This document shows, in pieces, positions 25,128 to 37,474 of a stretch of 64,000 bases of DNA (its first letter is position 1; the number at the start of each line of letters is the position of its first letter). The stretch lies in contig FTLJ01000222.1 in assembly GCA_900155495.1 (NCBI GenBank), forward strand, positions 47,584 to 111,583, read 5' to 3'. Source of the stretch: Porogramme epimiltina (Eukaryota > Basidiomycota > Agaricomycetes > Polyporales > Polyporaceae). The notes below the pieces were generated by a model that was given only the letters and a program-made list of their open reading frames with translations, was not told the DNA's origin and did not search any database. Made by a program: the position numbers and the translations under genes.

Positions 25128-28100
25128 AGCTTGTAGCGTTTGGTGATGGGAGAGCGATCTCACAGAGACGTTCAGGTGTAATAGCACTATCCGGAGGATC
25201 TAGGATTTTCGGCCATAACTTGTACTTGTAGGGCGCTCAGTCACAACACACCACTCGAGTTGATTTGAACCGATACAAGGAATTTTGATTACACGCGACT
25301 GCAAGTGCGATACAGACACAGCGGAGCTGCACAGCAGAGACAAGAGAAATTGAGAATATTTCGGCGCGCGTTAGCTTCCCCGCCACAAAGGCGGGTACTA
25401 GTCCCGAGGGCCACGAAGAGGCCCGCGCCAGGACAGACCGCCGCGAGCCAACCCTCGCGGCGGCTGACCCTACCTCGGGGGGCGGCTAACCGCGAGACCC
25501 ATGTTTCCATAGGGCCTCGCGGCGCCTGTTAGTGGTACCAGAGCATGGATGGAGAATAGAAAATAAGAAACGATTCAGATTATTAGCATACTGAATGATT
25601 ATTTGTCCTCGCGTCATTGTGCGGAAGCCCGTACATTTTGCACGCGTCGGGGGGAGCAATGGTCTTCGACTGCACCGACCCTCTCGGGCGGCCGCTGGAC
25701 GACATGCGACCTGCGCCTCGCGGCAGCAAATCGGCTCCCGACAAGCCAGTTCCGTCCCTGGGCACACCACACACTCTCTTGCCGAGCATGTGGCGATTCC
25801 AGCGATACAGCGCTTCGCTCTTGCATCCAGCCATGCTGCGCGCGATACGTCAGGGTCGAGGCGCGGCGGGACGAGGGCGAGGGGGCTCACCATCCTTCTT
25901 CATGCAGCGGCGACTGCCCCTCGCCGCCGCTGCACATTCCGAGAACATCCAGGGCGCCCGCCACCCACAGCGGCGAGGGACTCTTTTTTTTTACGCCACA
26001 GATCTAGGGCAGCGGGTGGGTTGGCACGGTCATCACCGCACTCACACGGCGGTAAACGCGGGTGTGACCAAAAGGTGGCGGGAGAGGACGGTTCCGAGCA
26101 AGGTGCCCCCAAGTGTAAACTACCTCGCATGAGCACCGGAGTGATAGATGAGGCGAGCGGGGGTGCGTACCACAAAAGAACACCGTTGCGTTGGCGGCGC
26201 GACGCCGACCGCTCCATACCCTTCGACTCGCGAGTTGCGGGCGTGTGCCCTTGGGGTGCGCAGAGCCGGGGCGGTGGCCGAGGACGCGTACGCCGCCTAC
26301 CCGTGAAGCTTACGCCGCACGTTGTTTTTCTGACGTCCGTTCTTTCGCCATGTGCTCGACGGCTCGAGGAGCCGTATGGTGAGCGGCTACTCGTCCCGGC
26401 CACGCCCACGTGAACGCACACCCGAGGGGCAGTACTGGTGGACGCCGACGCCAGGGCACAGTGACGTGTTCCGACCGTAGCGGCAGCTTTGCTGCCTGGT
26501 GGAGCGCGTAGTGTGGCCACCTGTGTCCGGGAATGCGAGCCTCTGGTGTCGCCTGCGTGGTGGAAGTCAGTACATGAGCGACGATGGCGGCGAGGGCTTG
26601 GATGACATACCGAGAAGGCATTCACCGAAGGCGCGCCGAGAGCGTCGACGCTGTTCGAGGTGGTCAGTAAGTTGAAGGCGGGGTTGTAGTCGGTGTGGCG
26701 CAAACCGTGAAGCGTCGAGTCTCGAGCTATGAGTTTGAGGCGGTGGTGGTATGCCTGGTGGAGCGCCGCTAGTGTGCGGGCATGGTGCTCGATCCCGGGG
26801 AGGGATGTCGAGGAGAGTGAACCGTTGAGGTTGGGGGGATGAGTGTGTCGTCGTAGGGTTTATATAGAGGGCGTGTCAGAGAGCGGCCCGGTGGGACCGT
26901 AGAACCGTGGGTGGTGGAGGAGGGCGGTGGGGACGGGGGCCGGTGGAAGGAAGGAGTGGAGCTGACGCGTCCCTCTGCAGCTGCCAAGCATCGCCGACAT
27001 CAGGGGACGGCCTAGACTGGAGAAATATTCAGACCCAGTTGCTTCTTGGCCGCATGGAGGACACACGGGAAGTACCAAAATCGACAAGGCGTCGAGGATC
27101 GTCGGGGCGATTCCTGATAATCAGCGGGGTTAGGGAGACCAGTGTCCTGTTCGCTTGGGGGATATCAGGATCCAGCTTAGCGGGATGTCCGAGGACGCTA
27201 GAACGCCTCTCCGCGCCTGCCACCCCGGTTGGGACAAACCCCAAAACGATGCATGCGCTGTCGTTGGGGGGCGTCTGATGATTCAGAACAACGCGTTAGT
27301 TCCTGCCCATAGGATAGCAAGTAGGCGGACTGTCCTGGACTGTCGCACGTACGGCAATGGACAGGCTCAGCTAGTGTAGTATTGTCCTGTGTTTGTTCGT
27401 GTGGGCGGCCGTCTACCGGTGTATCGGGCAATGTTTCCCCATTATTTCGGGAACACGTGTACTCTGAGGGCCTTTCGACGAGTGCCCCAGAATCCAGGCC
27501 TGCCATGAGCACGGACAGACTGACGTCAGCTCGTATCTCGATATTGCGCCACAATTGGACGGACTGACCTAGACTCACACATGAGGCACTCCGAAAACAA
27601 CGATGGGCAGCCGATAATCAAGATGATTGAGGTGTCTATTCCGGCGGCGTTCTGTGTGCCTGCGCTCAGTGCCTGTGGAAATCAGACGGTGCTTCTACTC
27701 CGTCTGTCATGAGGTCCAAAACCAATTAACGACTGCCTGCATCTATCGCCCTTGTACTGCGCCGGAGCAAGACAAACGGGGTGGTCGCATGGGCGACGGG
27801 GTATAGATCTGTGTTAGGAAAGAGGTGTGGGCCATGGAAACGCTCTTCTTCAAGAAAACATACTCACTTGAGGACGTTAATGAAAAATTTCACTGATCTG
27901 AAACTAACTAATTTGTGTGTGAGCTGGGTACATAAAGGAGCCCACGTGGGATATGGCTGATGTTAAGCTTGGCTACGAATGTTGTCCGATCTCTTCTAAT
28001 GTTGTCCGATCTCTTCTAAGGTGCGCGGTATGCATGAGAGAGAATCAGGTTAGTGTAAACGGGACTGAGTCAATACCATCACCGTGCTGCTAACAGCTAA

Positions 28101-28354
28101 CTTCACGCGTAGGACGCTGGTGGCACCAGGCAGACGCCACGTCTCTCGGATCAGCCGGTTCCTGGGTCCCGGGAGGTTGACATCGCTCCTTCCTAATGCG
28201 ACAGCCCCGGGCCGGGGAGGTGCCGATGACATCATTCAAGAGGTGGGTCACCGATGAAGCTACGTGCTAGACGCAAACAGTGTGCATGCCGTTATAATGG
28301 CCTTCGGCTACGACAAAGTTATTATACACGTCCAATATTCAATATTTGATCCAG
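25128..28354. other. 3.2-kb region without a confidently assigned gene
   Basis: 25.3-26.9 kb is GC-rich and open in several frames on both strands (frames of 250-270 codons on opposite strands overlap almost completely). On the minus strand a TATA-like tatataaa (26859-26866) precedes coding-like segments about 26820-26600 (ARTLAALHQAYHHRLKLIAR) and 26550-26310, joined by a plausible GT-AG intron, but the first ATG is out of frame with them. A separate minus segment at 25590-25834 (MAGCKSEALYRWNRHMLG) also looks coding. 27.0-28.3 kb shows nothing beyond a short tandem repeat. Confidence 0.4.
27978..28017. repeat. Perfect 2 x 20-bp direct tandem repeat
   Basis: The 20-bp unit aatgttgtccgatctcttct occurs twice head-to-tail without mismatch in a non-coding stretch, about 340 bp downstream of the DUF6533 gene's stop codon. 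Probably a recent slippage duplication. Confidence 0.9.
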
Positions 28355-30121
28355 TTAGTTACTCCCCTCAACCATCGTGACACAGTTTCCTTTCCGCCGA
28401 CATGTGACGTTCACCTGCCCTGTCTCCGCTAGCTCGCATTGTGACATGTTGTATGGGTTGGGAGAATGAGAACCTTCCAAGTTCGTCCCCTCTATGTCTC
28501 CGCGAGTGTCGGTGGACGCCCAGACGTCAGCAGGCTGGAGCGTTGTTCCTATGGACCCGACAAAACTTCCATCCACACGGAAGGATATCGCACCGAGGGA
28601 GGTGGCGCTGGCACTCTCTGCACCCCCTGCCTCTGTGTGTTGTTTTACTCTCTGCAGGTCGAGCATGAACCTTGACACGAGAATGGCGGTAATTCTGTAT
28701 GTTCCCCAGTGCGTCATCGTCAGAAATGTATATGTAGGAAGGAAAGTGTTGAATGAGAGCGACCTACGGTTCGGTGAAAGATATAACGTAGCTACTCTCT
28801 CCGGCACTTGCAATCGCGACCTATGGATTGTAATGAGTCAAGGATCTTGACATGCTAAGAAACCAGTCTACATACCGAGAGGAGCGTAAGTATGAGGTGC
28901 AGAGAGTTCAGCACGAGCAGTGTTCTGAGACAAATGTCGTTATGAAACATATCGCGCGGTGTGTTTGTTGCGTACCGAAGTACTTACACAAAGTATATAG
29001 ACCCTATTTGACATTAGAAAGAGGACGCGTATTTCTGAGCGATGACGCTCACCGTTGACCAGGAACAGCTTCGCAAAGGTGGGAATGTTTTTCAACCCAT
29101 TAGAGTTACTACTGGCCACTGTCCGGTAAGTCATGAACCAGGTGGCTATGACAACGATGCCATCGGCAACTATAAGGGAAGCACGAGATGCGATGGTGAC
29201 TATAAATCAGAAGAATCAGCATTGAGACCGCTGTGAAAGTGCGCTCGTGGAGCTAATCACATACATCTATATGTTAAATCAGTCCCGTGAATAAACTGTA
29301 GCGAACATGGTAGGAAACCCACTTGAAAGGAAGAGTGGGCGGTGCTGTTGATACGGTCACACACCCATATCCAGGGAGGAACTCGCCGTGCTCCCAGTGG
29401 AAGTGGGTCTACTTAACATGTGAGCCTGCGATGTTCGATTATCATAATTTTATATGAGCAACACACCAGATAAATCGCGATGGGGAAGATAGAGAAGATC
29501 GCGACAGAAGAGGTGATCCACCACCGTTGATTGCATATGGCGTGAACACGTAGAGAAGAAAACACTAAATACTGCATCAGTTCCGTATTCACGAAACGCA
29601 TAGGAGAGCAAAATATACTCACGTGCCCATGGGACGTATTGCAGAATGTCGAGAGCAAGCGATGACATCATAGACGCGTTACAACTGGTTGGGGTGCAGC
29701 GGCGGAGACCTAGGTGGGTATGTCGAAGAAGAGTCCACAATTATAGTCTTGCGTACCTGGCATTGGACATTGCAGAACTCCCGGAGAAGCTGCTCAAGAA
29801 ATATACGAGTGGTGTGTATCTATTGAGGATAAACAAGCATCTTGGGGCTACCGCCGCTTTGTGGAGCCAGAATAGGTTGAGTTCTTCGCCCACCGTGATG
29901 ATCCATTCGTACACCAGAAGCACTGTTAATGGCATTAGTCTCGAACTCATGTCGAAGGGATAATGGATACACACCAGAGATAGTCACAACAATGTAATTG
30001 GATACGGCTCTGCGGTGGGGAGATGAGTGTCCTCGTATAATGAGGATATGGCAATAAGATCTTACATAACTTCAGCTTCTTGGATAAGTTCTGCGATGAT
30101 TTGGGGAGTGAGAGTCGACAT
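28355..30121 (-). CDS. DUF6533-type seven-helix membrane protein (copy A)
   Basis: Fungal integral membrane protein of unknown function. The start MSTLTPQIIAELIQEAEV at 30121 opens exon 1 (30066-30121). Exon 2 (29975-30009) gives SNYIVVTIS. Exon 3 (29757-29922) carries the family core VYEWIITVGEELNLFWLHK and LFILNRYTPLVYFL. Exon 4 begins at 29684 (NASMMSSLALDILQYVPWA) and is followed by VFSSLRVHAICNQRWWITS. Later exons give ATWFMTYR and the family-typical ILVSRFMLDLQ near the C-terminus (about 28670), then a polar tail ending MVEGSN. Exon order and phases match copy B directly upstream, so the two are tandem duplicates. Phase 2 at the exon 3/4 junction is shared. Orientation would place the short N-terminus outside, by analogy with GPCR-like proteins; this is not demonstrated. 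Confidence 0.8.
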
Positions 30122-30970
30122 AGTGAGGCACAAACCGCCGCGGCTTAGTCGGAGCCCAGCTGAGGAAGCATTACCTATATACTCGCAACTCGGCGAATTA
30201 CGGGCTTCTCCATTCGCACACATGTAAAGGCGGTCAACACAGGCATAGGGGGTCTAGGGAAATCTTCAGTACATAAAATCACGCCGAGACGTTTGCCCTC
30301 GCGGCGTCGAAGCAGAAGGAAAATGGTCATCCAGATGGTAGGGCCAACACGTCGAAGTGGAACAGCTCCTCCGTTGATATCGAACGGCGATTGTAGCACG
30401 ATGCATACAGGTCATAGAGTTCCAGTTCAGTACCTGTGCTGATAGTGCGGAAACGACTTTGCTCTGATGAGCACCAGAATAAGAAGCACATTTGCGTGGA
30501 CAGCCTCCTGGGCGTTTCTGGGGCACACTTCGCAGTAGCAAACTTTCCTATTTTTAGGAGACATTCAGTAATATGGTTTATATCAAGGTCAGAAAAGATG
30601 GAACTCGACATCTTGTCTTCTCTACGACACAGATGCACCACTGTCCATGTGGCCCTTCGTTCGGATGTTGCAATGTCCGGTCGAGCAGCGGTACCTTGCA
30701 CTGAACGATGATCCTCATGACCTTGTAGCACGCCATGAGAGGACAATACAGTATATTGTACACAGCATAACGCCTATCCATCAAGGGAAGCACCATAACA
30801 CGCACATTGCCAAGCAGAATCTTGTTTCCAAATGTGTATCTAGCGTCCTGTGCGCAAGCCGGAGCATCAGAAGCAACGGATAGCTAGGGTGGTCTTCAAA
30901 GTTCTCCGCCTGTGACGAACCGGGATGAGAAGGTATACCACGCAGCGCTTGGCAGGAGACTTACTCTGGC
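30122..30970. other. Intergenic region between the two DUF6533 genes
   Basis: About 850 bp. Minus-strand frames here include degenerate-looking pieces (for example 30330-30450, ELELYDLYASCYNRRSISTE) but no DUF6533 motif. It must include the promoter of copy A. No further gene is supported. Confidence 0.45.
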
Positions 30971-32652
30971 CTAGACATCGTAGGAAAATCTCGACTCTAT
31001 TGATGCCTCGCGCAGCTCGACCTCGACGTCTCCAGCCTTCGGAACGTGATGGATAGGCGATGCGGCTGCTCCTGCTTCACCAGTGCATGCATATGGGTCT
31101 TCGCACAGCCAGATATCCGCAGGCTGGAGCGTCGATTCGAGCGAACCAAGGACTCCTTCGCCGACGTGGAACGATACCTCGCTGAGCGAACCGGAAGAAA
31201 ACTGGTTCTGCGTCCGGACCTTGATCCGTTGCAAGTCCAGCATGAACCGCGAGATCAGGATGGCGGTGATCCTATAAAGATAAATTAGGGGGAAAGAGGG
31301 ATGAAGACTGGATGAGAGCGCACGGTTCGGTGAACGAAACGACGAAGCTAGTGCCCCCAGCACCGTCAGTGGCAATCTGGAATCGGAGATGGGTAAGATT
31401 AGATGTATCCCTGCAGCATATTCGACGCTCTCGAGAAACATACAGAGAGAAGGCTGAACGTGAGATGTAAGGAATTCAACACGAGAAGAATCCTATTGCC
31501 GAGCTCGTCACTTGCCACTCCTGATATCGAAGGGACGATGCTCACACAAAATACACACATCCTGCCAAGATGTCAAATTTGACATCCCACAAAAGAGGAA
31601 TAATGCTCACCATTGATCAAAAATGATTTTGCGAAGGATGGAACTTGACTCAATCCTCTGTAATCGGAGACGGCGCTCCGGTAGGTATAAAACCAGGTTG
31701 CGGCCACAACTATGATGTCAGAGACGATAAGGGATGTCCGGGATATAATAGTGACTGAACACAGGCATAAGCGGCGTCTATAAGGGCCTGTCAGAGGCGG
31801 AATACGCACATCTACGGATTCAGTCAACATCGTGACCTCATCATGTTGATGGAGGGTACTCACATGAAGGAGAGGGAAGGGGACACGGTAGTGGTAGTGG
31901 TGCACCCATATATAGGAGCGATTACGCCGGTGTCCCAGTGGAAGTGTGTCTGTCGATGCTGCTTAGAGGCTTCTTGAGAAAGGATCAGTACTACTCACAA
32001 GGTTGATGGCAATCGGAATGGCCGAGAAAAATGCGACTACTACTGCAAGTTCCCATCGCTTGCCACAGGTGGCGTAGATACGCAAGCATGAGAATACTAA
32101 GATATTGTATTGAGTTCTACAAGACTTAGATAGAAGGCAAATATGTACTCACACGCCCACGGGATGTATTGTAGGTTGTCGAGGGCGACGGATATGAACA
32201 CCGATGCAGTGCAGCTGTTCGAAAGAGGGGAGGTGTGTGAGCGTATATCAAGTCACGTGCACAAAATAAGAATCATACGTTCGGTTTGTAGTTACATGAC
32301 TTCCAGAGAAGGTGCTCAGGAAGTAGACGAGCGGCGCGTATCTGTTGAGAATGAACAGAATTTTCGGCGGCAGAGCTGCTTTCTTCAGCCAAAAGAGGTC
32401 TATCTCTTCCCGGAAAGTGATGATCCATTCAAACACGAGCAGAGCTACCCGCGCCGATAGAGTAAGTCAACTGTGGACTCCATAATAGAGCGAGGAGTAT
32501 ACATACCTGATATGGCTACGACGATATAATTCGACGCTAAACTGTAGTCAAAAATGGGTCAAATAAGATCGAAGTGGAACAATAAGGGGCACTCACACTG
32601 TTGAAGCTATCTCGATAATCTCGGCAACAAGCTCTGGGGATACTGACGACAT
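30971..32652 (-). CDS. DUF6533-type seven-helix membrane protein (copy B)
   Basis: Tandem paralog of the gene at 28355-30121. The start MSSVSPELVAEIIEIAS at 32652 is followed by a second exon (LASNYIVVAIS) and a third with the DUF6533 core LLVFEWIITFREEIDLFWLK and LFILNRYAPLVYFLSTF. The next exon reads CTASVFISVALDNLQYIPWA; its splice to the previous exon (donor gtatgatt, acceptor cgaacag) completes a Thr codon. Then come VFSCLRIYATCGKRWELAVV, ATWFYTYR and ILISRFMLDLQRIK, with a polar C-terminal tail ending ESRFSYDV. Divergence from copy A is substantial at protein level outside the helices, so the duplication is not recent. Function unknown. Confidence 0.82.
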
Positions 32653-33557
32653 GATGGGTTTAGGTTAGGGGATCGTCTTGAATGAAGGGTAGCATCTGGC
32701 GAGGTTTTAAGCTACTATATATCCATGCGGCATTAGTCACGCTTACCTGACACTCCTATCCATGTAAGAACAGCAGGATACCGACTGCGCCAGGAGCGAA
32801 GCTTTCGCCCTTGGCGGCGTAAGCGCGTCAGGGAGAAACAGGAACTGCGATGCTATCGTTAGCTCCCACTGTTGCCCAGGAAGTCAAAGGAGGTGTCGAA
32901 TCGGGAGCAGTGCAGTGGCGCCAAGCACTTACATGCGTGACATTGCAATACGAGGCAAGCATGGGGAGGAACTATCAGGTACAGGAGGAGAAGTCTGTGG
33001 TGGTGATAGGGGTGGTGGTCCGCAGATTACGGCGTACGCTGCCGCTGTTCAATGTTCAGGTCCGCATGTCTTGGCCACCTGGACTGAGCTGCTCTGTACA
33101 TCCGAGCATATGCATTGTGAGGATGACTGATAGATGGCCCAAGTACGTTTGACGTCGGTGATAGAACTCGTACTCCAGAGTTCCGAGCTACGATTGCGTT
33201 TGGGAGGAGGTATGGCTCGGGTGATAGAAGCGCCTGTGGAAGTTCAACAAAGTTCACGCGCCACAAAGACACAAATCACGTGGGTATCGTCCCTTTAAAA
33301 CAGAAGTCAGAGGGTAAGGCCAACAGCGGCATTGAAACACTCCTAGAGACCCTTGGAGGAAATTCTCGTCTCCAGGACGTTTTTCTACCACCAGTGTGAC
33401 AAGCTAGGGCATGTGTGGAGTAGAGTCAGGCATTCTAATTTCTCATGCTCGGAACAGAAGGATTAGTATTGGCACCCACTAAATATAAGTAGAACGACTG
33501 TGACATATGGCTACAGAGTACGAAAGATTACAACACGAGAGACCGTGTACTACCGTG
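32653..33557. other. Intergenic region between DUF6533 copy B and the ErdS 3' end
   Basis: About 900 bp. Short open frames on both strands (up to 100 codons) show no motif. No gene is supported. Confidence 0.45.
32716..32722 (-). promoter_or_regulatory. TATA-like element of DUF6533 copy B
   Basis: A tatatag run on the minus strand about 65 bp before the start codon of copy B, in an otherwise mixed-composition stretch. Spacing fits a fungal TATA box with a short 5' UTR. Confidence 0.45.
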
Positions 33558-33839
33558 CTATGATGCAGCGGGGGCAAGCCCATAATTCCGACAATTCCAG
33601 AACTTAGTAAAGTACCACTGATTAGAGATGGATGCGCGTAAAGTTAGCACGGCAACAAAGTAGGCAAGCAGGATGATGAAGATAACAATCTGCACCAGTC
33701 GCAGAGAACCAGTGCTCCATGAGGAAGGCAGAGAGTCGGAAGTCCGTACAGGCCGTGCGGGCAAACCGGGAGCTCTGATATCATACTCTAACTCGTCGTC
33801 ATCGCAGTGTGGCGCGGCGGCGGCATCTAGCCCCGGTGT
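33558..33839 (-). other. Methionine-free open frame in phase with the ErdS stop codon, encoding a predicted membrane helix
   Basis: Directly after the ErdS TAA (33840-33842) the same frame stays open for 93 codons. The encoded segment runs from an acidic stretch (HCDDDELEYDI) through a Pro/Ser linker to one strongly hydrophobic helix (VQIVIFIILLAYFVAVLTL), then a short tail ending NYGLAPAAS. It has no Met codon, so it cannot be an independent ATG-initiated gene. It could be reached by stop-codon readthrough or alternative splicing of ErdS, or it could be chance. Confidence 0.5.
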
Positions 33840-36800
33840 TTATTTCGGCTTCTGGAGCATCGCCATGATCGCCTCGATGCCCTTCATTCCGAGACCCCCC
33901 TTGGGGTAGCAGATGTACAGCTGCCCGACAAGCCCCGTCAGCATCGCCCCTCCGCACGAAGCAAAACAGACCACTCACCGGATCGTGCCATGTGCCAAAC
34001 TTGCTTCTGAAGTCTCCCTTGCCCGCGAGGTTGAACGTCGACGAGAGCCCGTTGTACGCCTTCTCGAGCGTCCGCACGCGGAACCCGTGAACGTTCTCTA
34101 CCGCCTGCAGGGTGCCCGTCGCGCCCGCGCCGAACGTCGCCGTCTTCACGCCTGCGTCGCCCAGCTTCTTGATCACGTACGCGAGGATGTACTCGATCGC
34201 ACCCAGCGGCGCCCCCGGAAACTCCAGTGCCCACTTGATCTGGAAGCCGTGCTTGGGGGCAAGCTGCGCGAGCACGACCAGTGCGCATGGCTAGATGGAA
34301 GCGTCAGACTTCCAGCTGCGCGGGAGCAGCTCGATCAGCGGAGACGTACCTTTCCGTCTTTGTCCGTTGCGTAGTAGTACCTCCGATGCTTCATGTCGTC
34401 GAACGGACGCACGCCCGTAAGGTGGATCTGTGTCCCCTTGCGGTTCGCCTCCCACTCCCTACAGCGCTCCTCGAGCGCTCTCCGCACGCCCTCGTCAAAG
34501 TCCGGGCCCACCTCGACGATCTTGACGCCCTCCCGCTCCGCGCGGTGCACCTTCCTGCGCACCGTCTTGTCGTGCTCCGCCGGGTCGACCTCGGTCGGAT
34601 GTATGCGTTCCTCCGCCACGGCGACGACCGCGCCCCAGCCTAGCTCCTCCGCGAGGTACCGCTCCGTCGCCTTGTCGACGCAGCACCACACAGGCTTCAG
34701 GCCCGCATCGTGGAGGTGCGCCAGGAACGCCTTCACCACACGGGGGATCTGTTCCACGGCACACAGTGGGTTCCCGAAGACGACACCGAACCCATCCTGC
34801 GGCATGTATCCGACGGCTGCACCCGTCGCCTTGTCGCGCCACACTGTCCACGCAGGGTCGACCCAGCTTGTGTTCGTCGCATCGCCGTATTTAGCGATCA
34901 GCTGTTGAACAGACGCAAATGTTAATCTGTTGATCATGGGGAACGAGTAGCTTCTGATAGGGGCACACACATTCTCGAGAGGCGGCAACGCACCCTTCCT
35001 CTTCCCTGCCTGGAACGTCGGTGACTCGGGACCATGCAGGATGAGGGAGTTCGCAGCAGCGAGAGCAGCTTCTGTGGGATCCTGTCCTCGTGCAATGAAA
35101 CTGCGGGGGTCGCGCGGGAATAGGCTTGCCCAGCGGACGTTCCCGAGCTTGAGGAAGAGCATGACGACACGCTCCAGACCAACGCCGCCTCCACCGTGCT
35201 GCGAAGAGCATAGGGGTCAGCGAAGGCAAAATGGGAATCCATCAACAGATTCAGCACGCACCGGCGGGCATCCCCATCTAAATCCGTCGACGTAGTCCTT
35301 CATTGAATCTGGCTCAATGCCGAATTCCCTCATGCGCTCTTCTAGGAGAGGCGCGTCGTGGATACGCTGACCGCCAGACAAGATCTCTTCTCCCCTCAGG
35401 AAGAAGTCGTAAGAGTTGGACAGTTTCTACGAGTTCCATCAGTATGACACTCGTCGTACACTGGCCGAGGACTTACGCTATCCTGAGGATCGGGCATGGT
35501 GTAAAACGGTCGCACTTCCGACGGGAACTTGTCAAGGATGTAGAAATCTGCGCCGTACTTCTCCTTGACAAGCTGACCGAGCCTCTGCTCGGCACGGGTG
35601 CTGAGGTCCTCGGTCTCTGTCAACTCGCGGCCGTCCTCTTCTGTCCATCCGGACTCGTTCAACATGCGGATCCCCTCGGAGAACTTGAGGCGAGGAGTCT
35701 CATCGAGAATGACGACATCATCGTGGGGGTAGTACTGCTTCACGGTGTCGATCTGAAACGCGCTGCTCAGGGCTCAAGCGGCATAACCGGATGTAAGAGC
35801 AACTCACCTCTACACTGAACCGCTCCAACAGACCCTTGAAAACAAACTTCAGCAGTTCGTCTAGGAGTTCCAACACCTCGTGATAATGGCTGTCTATCGC
35901 CATCTCGAGGTCGAGGCCGGTAAACTCGGTGAGATGTCGGTGCGTGTTCGAGTTCTCGGCACGGAAGACGGGGCCGATCTCGAAGACACGTTCCATGTCG
36001 GCGGCGATGCACATCTGCTTCGCGAGTTGCGGGCTTTGTGCGAGATACGCAGGGCGGCGGAAATAGTCGACCTTGAAGACGGCTGCGCCAGACTCGGTCG
36101 AGGACCCTTGTAGCTTGGGAGAGTGGATTTCGGTGAAACGTCTTTCCGTGAGGAAGGAACGGAAGAGATCGCACACCCCGGCTTGAATGCGGAAGATTGA
36201 TTGTGCTGCGGGAGACTTTGGAAAACATGAGTCATAGGTACTGACAAGCGCATGAATGCCAGTGGAGGGAGTAATGACAAAAGATGGGACAAGGGCCACA
36301 GAACAAATGAAAACAACAGAGCGGGGAATAACACGTACACGGAGATCTAAGACGCGGTGGTCCAGCCGTGTTCGCTCCCCCACGCGCGCAAACTGCGCAT
36401 CTTCCTGTCACAAATGTCATGAGTAAGGTTTACTTCGAACAGTGCTGGTCGACGCACTCTATCGTAATACTCTTTCGGCCGCGAAACATCCTCTACCTGG
36501 AAGGGGAGAGTGTCTGTTGGTGCTGCAATAACGTGCAACTATAAGGCGTATGTCAGTCTCGGAGACACGGATTCTACAACACCATTCTCACCTTGCAAAT
36601 CTTGATCTCATACTGGTGGATTGTCGTACTGTGCACTTCCTCTTGATCTGGAGGCGGGCGCTGGACTATGCCGTCGACAAGGACTATGGATTCTCGAGAG
36701 ATTCCCTCTGCCCAGCGAACCATGACCTGAGAAACACGGTCCGGTTCTTCGGTTAGAACGCCTTGTACGGTCGTGTATTGATGTCGGAAAACTATGAAGA

Positions 36801-37474
36801 CAATCTTGGAGCCTTCGCGCGTGTGATAAGTGGCAATGATTATTAACACCAGAGAATGACTCACCGAGAGGGCGTGAATGGTGGACCCGCGCACGAAAGA
36901 CGACTCTATCACCTTCGTTCTTGTGGAGAATGTCGCGAACTTGATCGAGCGATTCATCTATGCCGAGTCTGAGGTTCAGCGGTCGAAAATGTGTGGTTGG
37001 GGGTACTTACCGCGTCGCGTCTGTGACATGTTCAAGGATAGATCGCCCCAATTGTCTTTGAGAGGATCCTAGGGTATGCTTTTAAGTATCGACGGGGAGC
37101 TGAAACGAGTCCACTGAGCAACATACCTGGTCGTGTGCCTCAAGCAACCGTTGCCTCCGCTGACGCGCCTCCTGTTCCTCTTTCAATTCGCGTTCCATTC
37201 TGCGTTCTTCCTTCTGCTCCGTGAAAGACATCTTCCTCGCGTGTCCGACGCTATTCGGTCTCCGAGAGTCTCTTCCCTGAGTATCGTCGGCCTGCTGCTT
37301 CTGCGCGGCGGTCATTCCGGGTGCATTCGTGTCGTCAAAGCTTGCGTATTTGACCACCTTCTCTGCGTGGCCATTGGAGAAAGGCGGAGTGTCGCCATTC
37401 GTCGAGCTGCTCTTGGAGGAACCGCGAGAATGGATGCTGACTACGCGCGTTATAGCGCGCTTGATTGAGGACAT
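33840..37474 (-). CDS. erdS: Aspartyl-tRNA synthetase-DUF2156 fusion; ergosteryl-aspartate synthase (ErdS)-like
   Basis: The architecture equals fungal ErdS, which charges tRNA-Asp and transfers Asp to the 3-OH of ergosterol. The start [20 protein letters not shown] at 37474 begins exon 1 (37127-37474), a Ser-rich, then Arg/Glu-rich extension; an in-frame ATG also exists at 37624. Exon 2 (37011-37068) gives [16 protein letters not shown]. The OB-fold anticodon-binding region has [13 protein letters not shown]. The class II catalytic core has the hinge [15 protein letters not shown], motif 2 [35 protein letters not shown] and motif 3 [19 protein letters not shown]. The DUF2156 (GNAT-fold aminoacyl-tRNA transferase) domain follows in frame: [85 protein letters not shown] core, ending [18 protein letters not shown]. 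Both halves look intact. Substrate specificity is inferred from architecture. Confidence 0.9.

Noticed and set aside
30266..30805. Possible third DUF6533 copy between copies A and B
   Set aside because: No EWIIT, NRY or SRFMLDLQ core could be found in any minus-strand frame.
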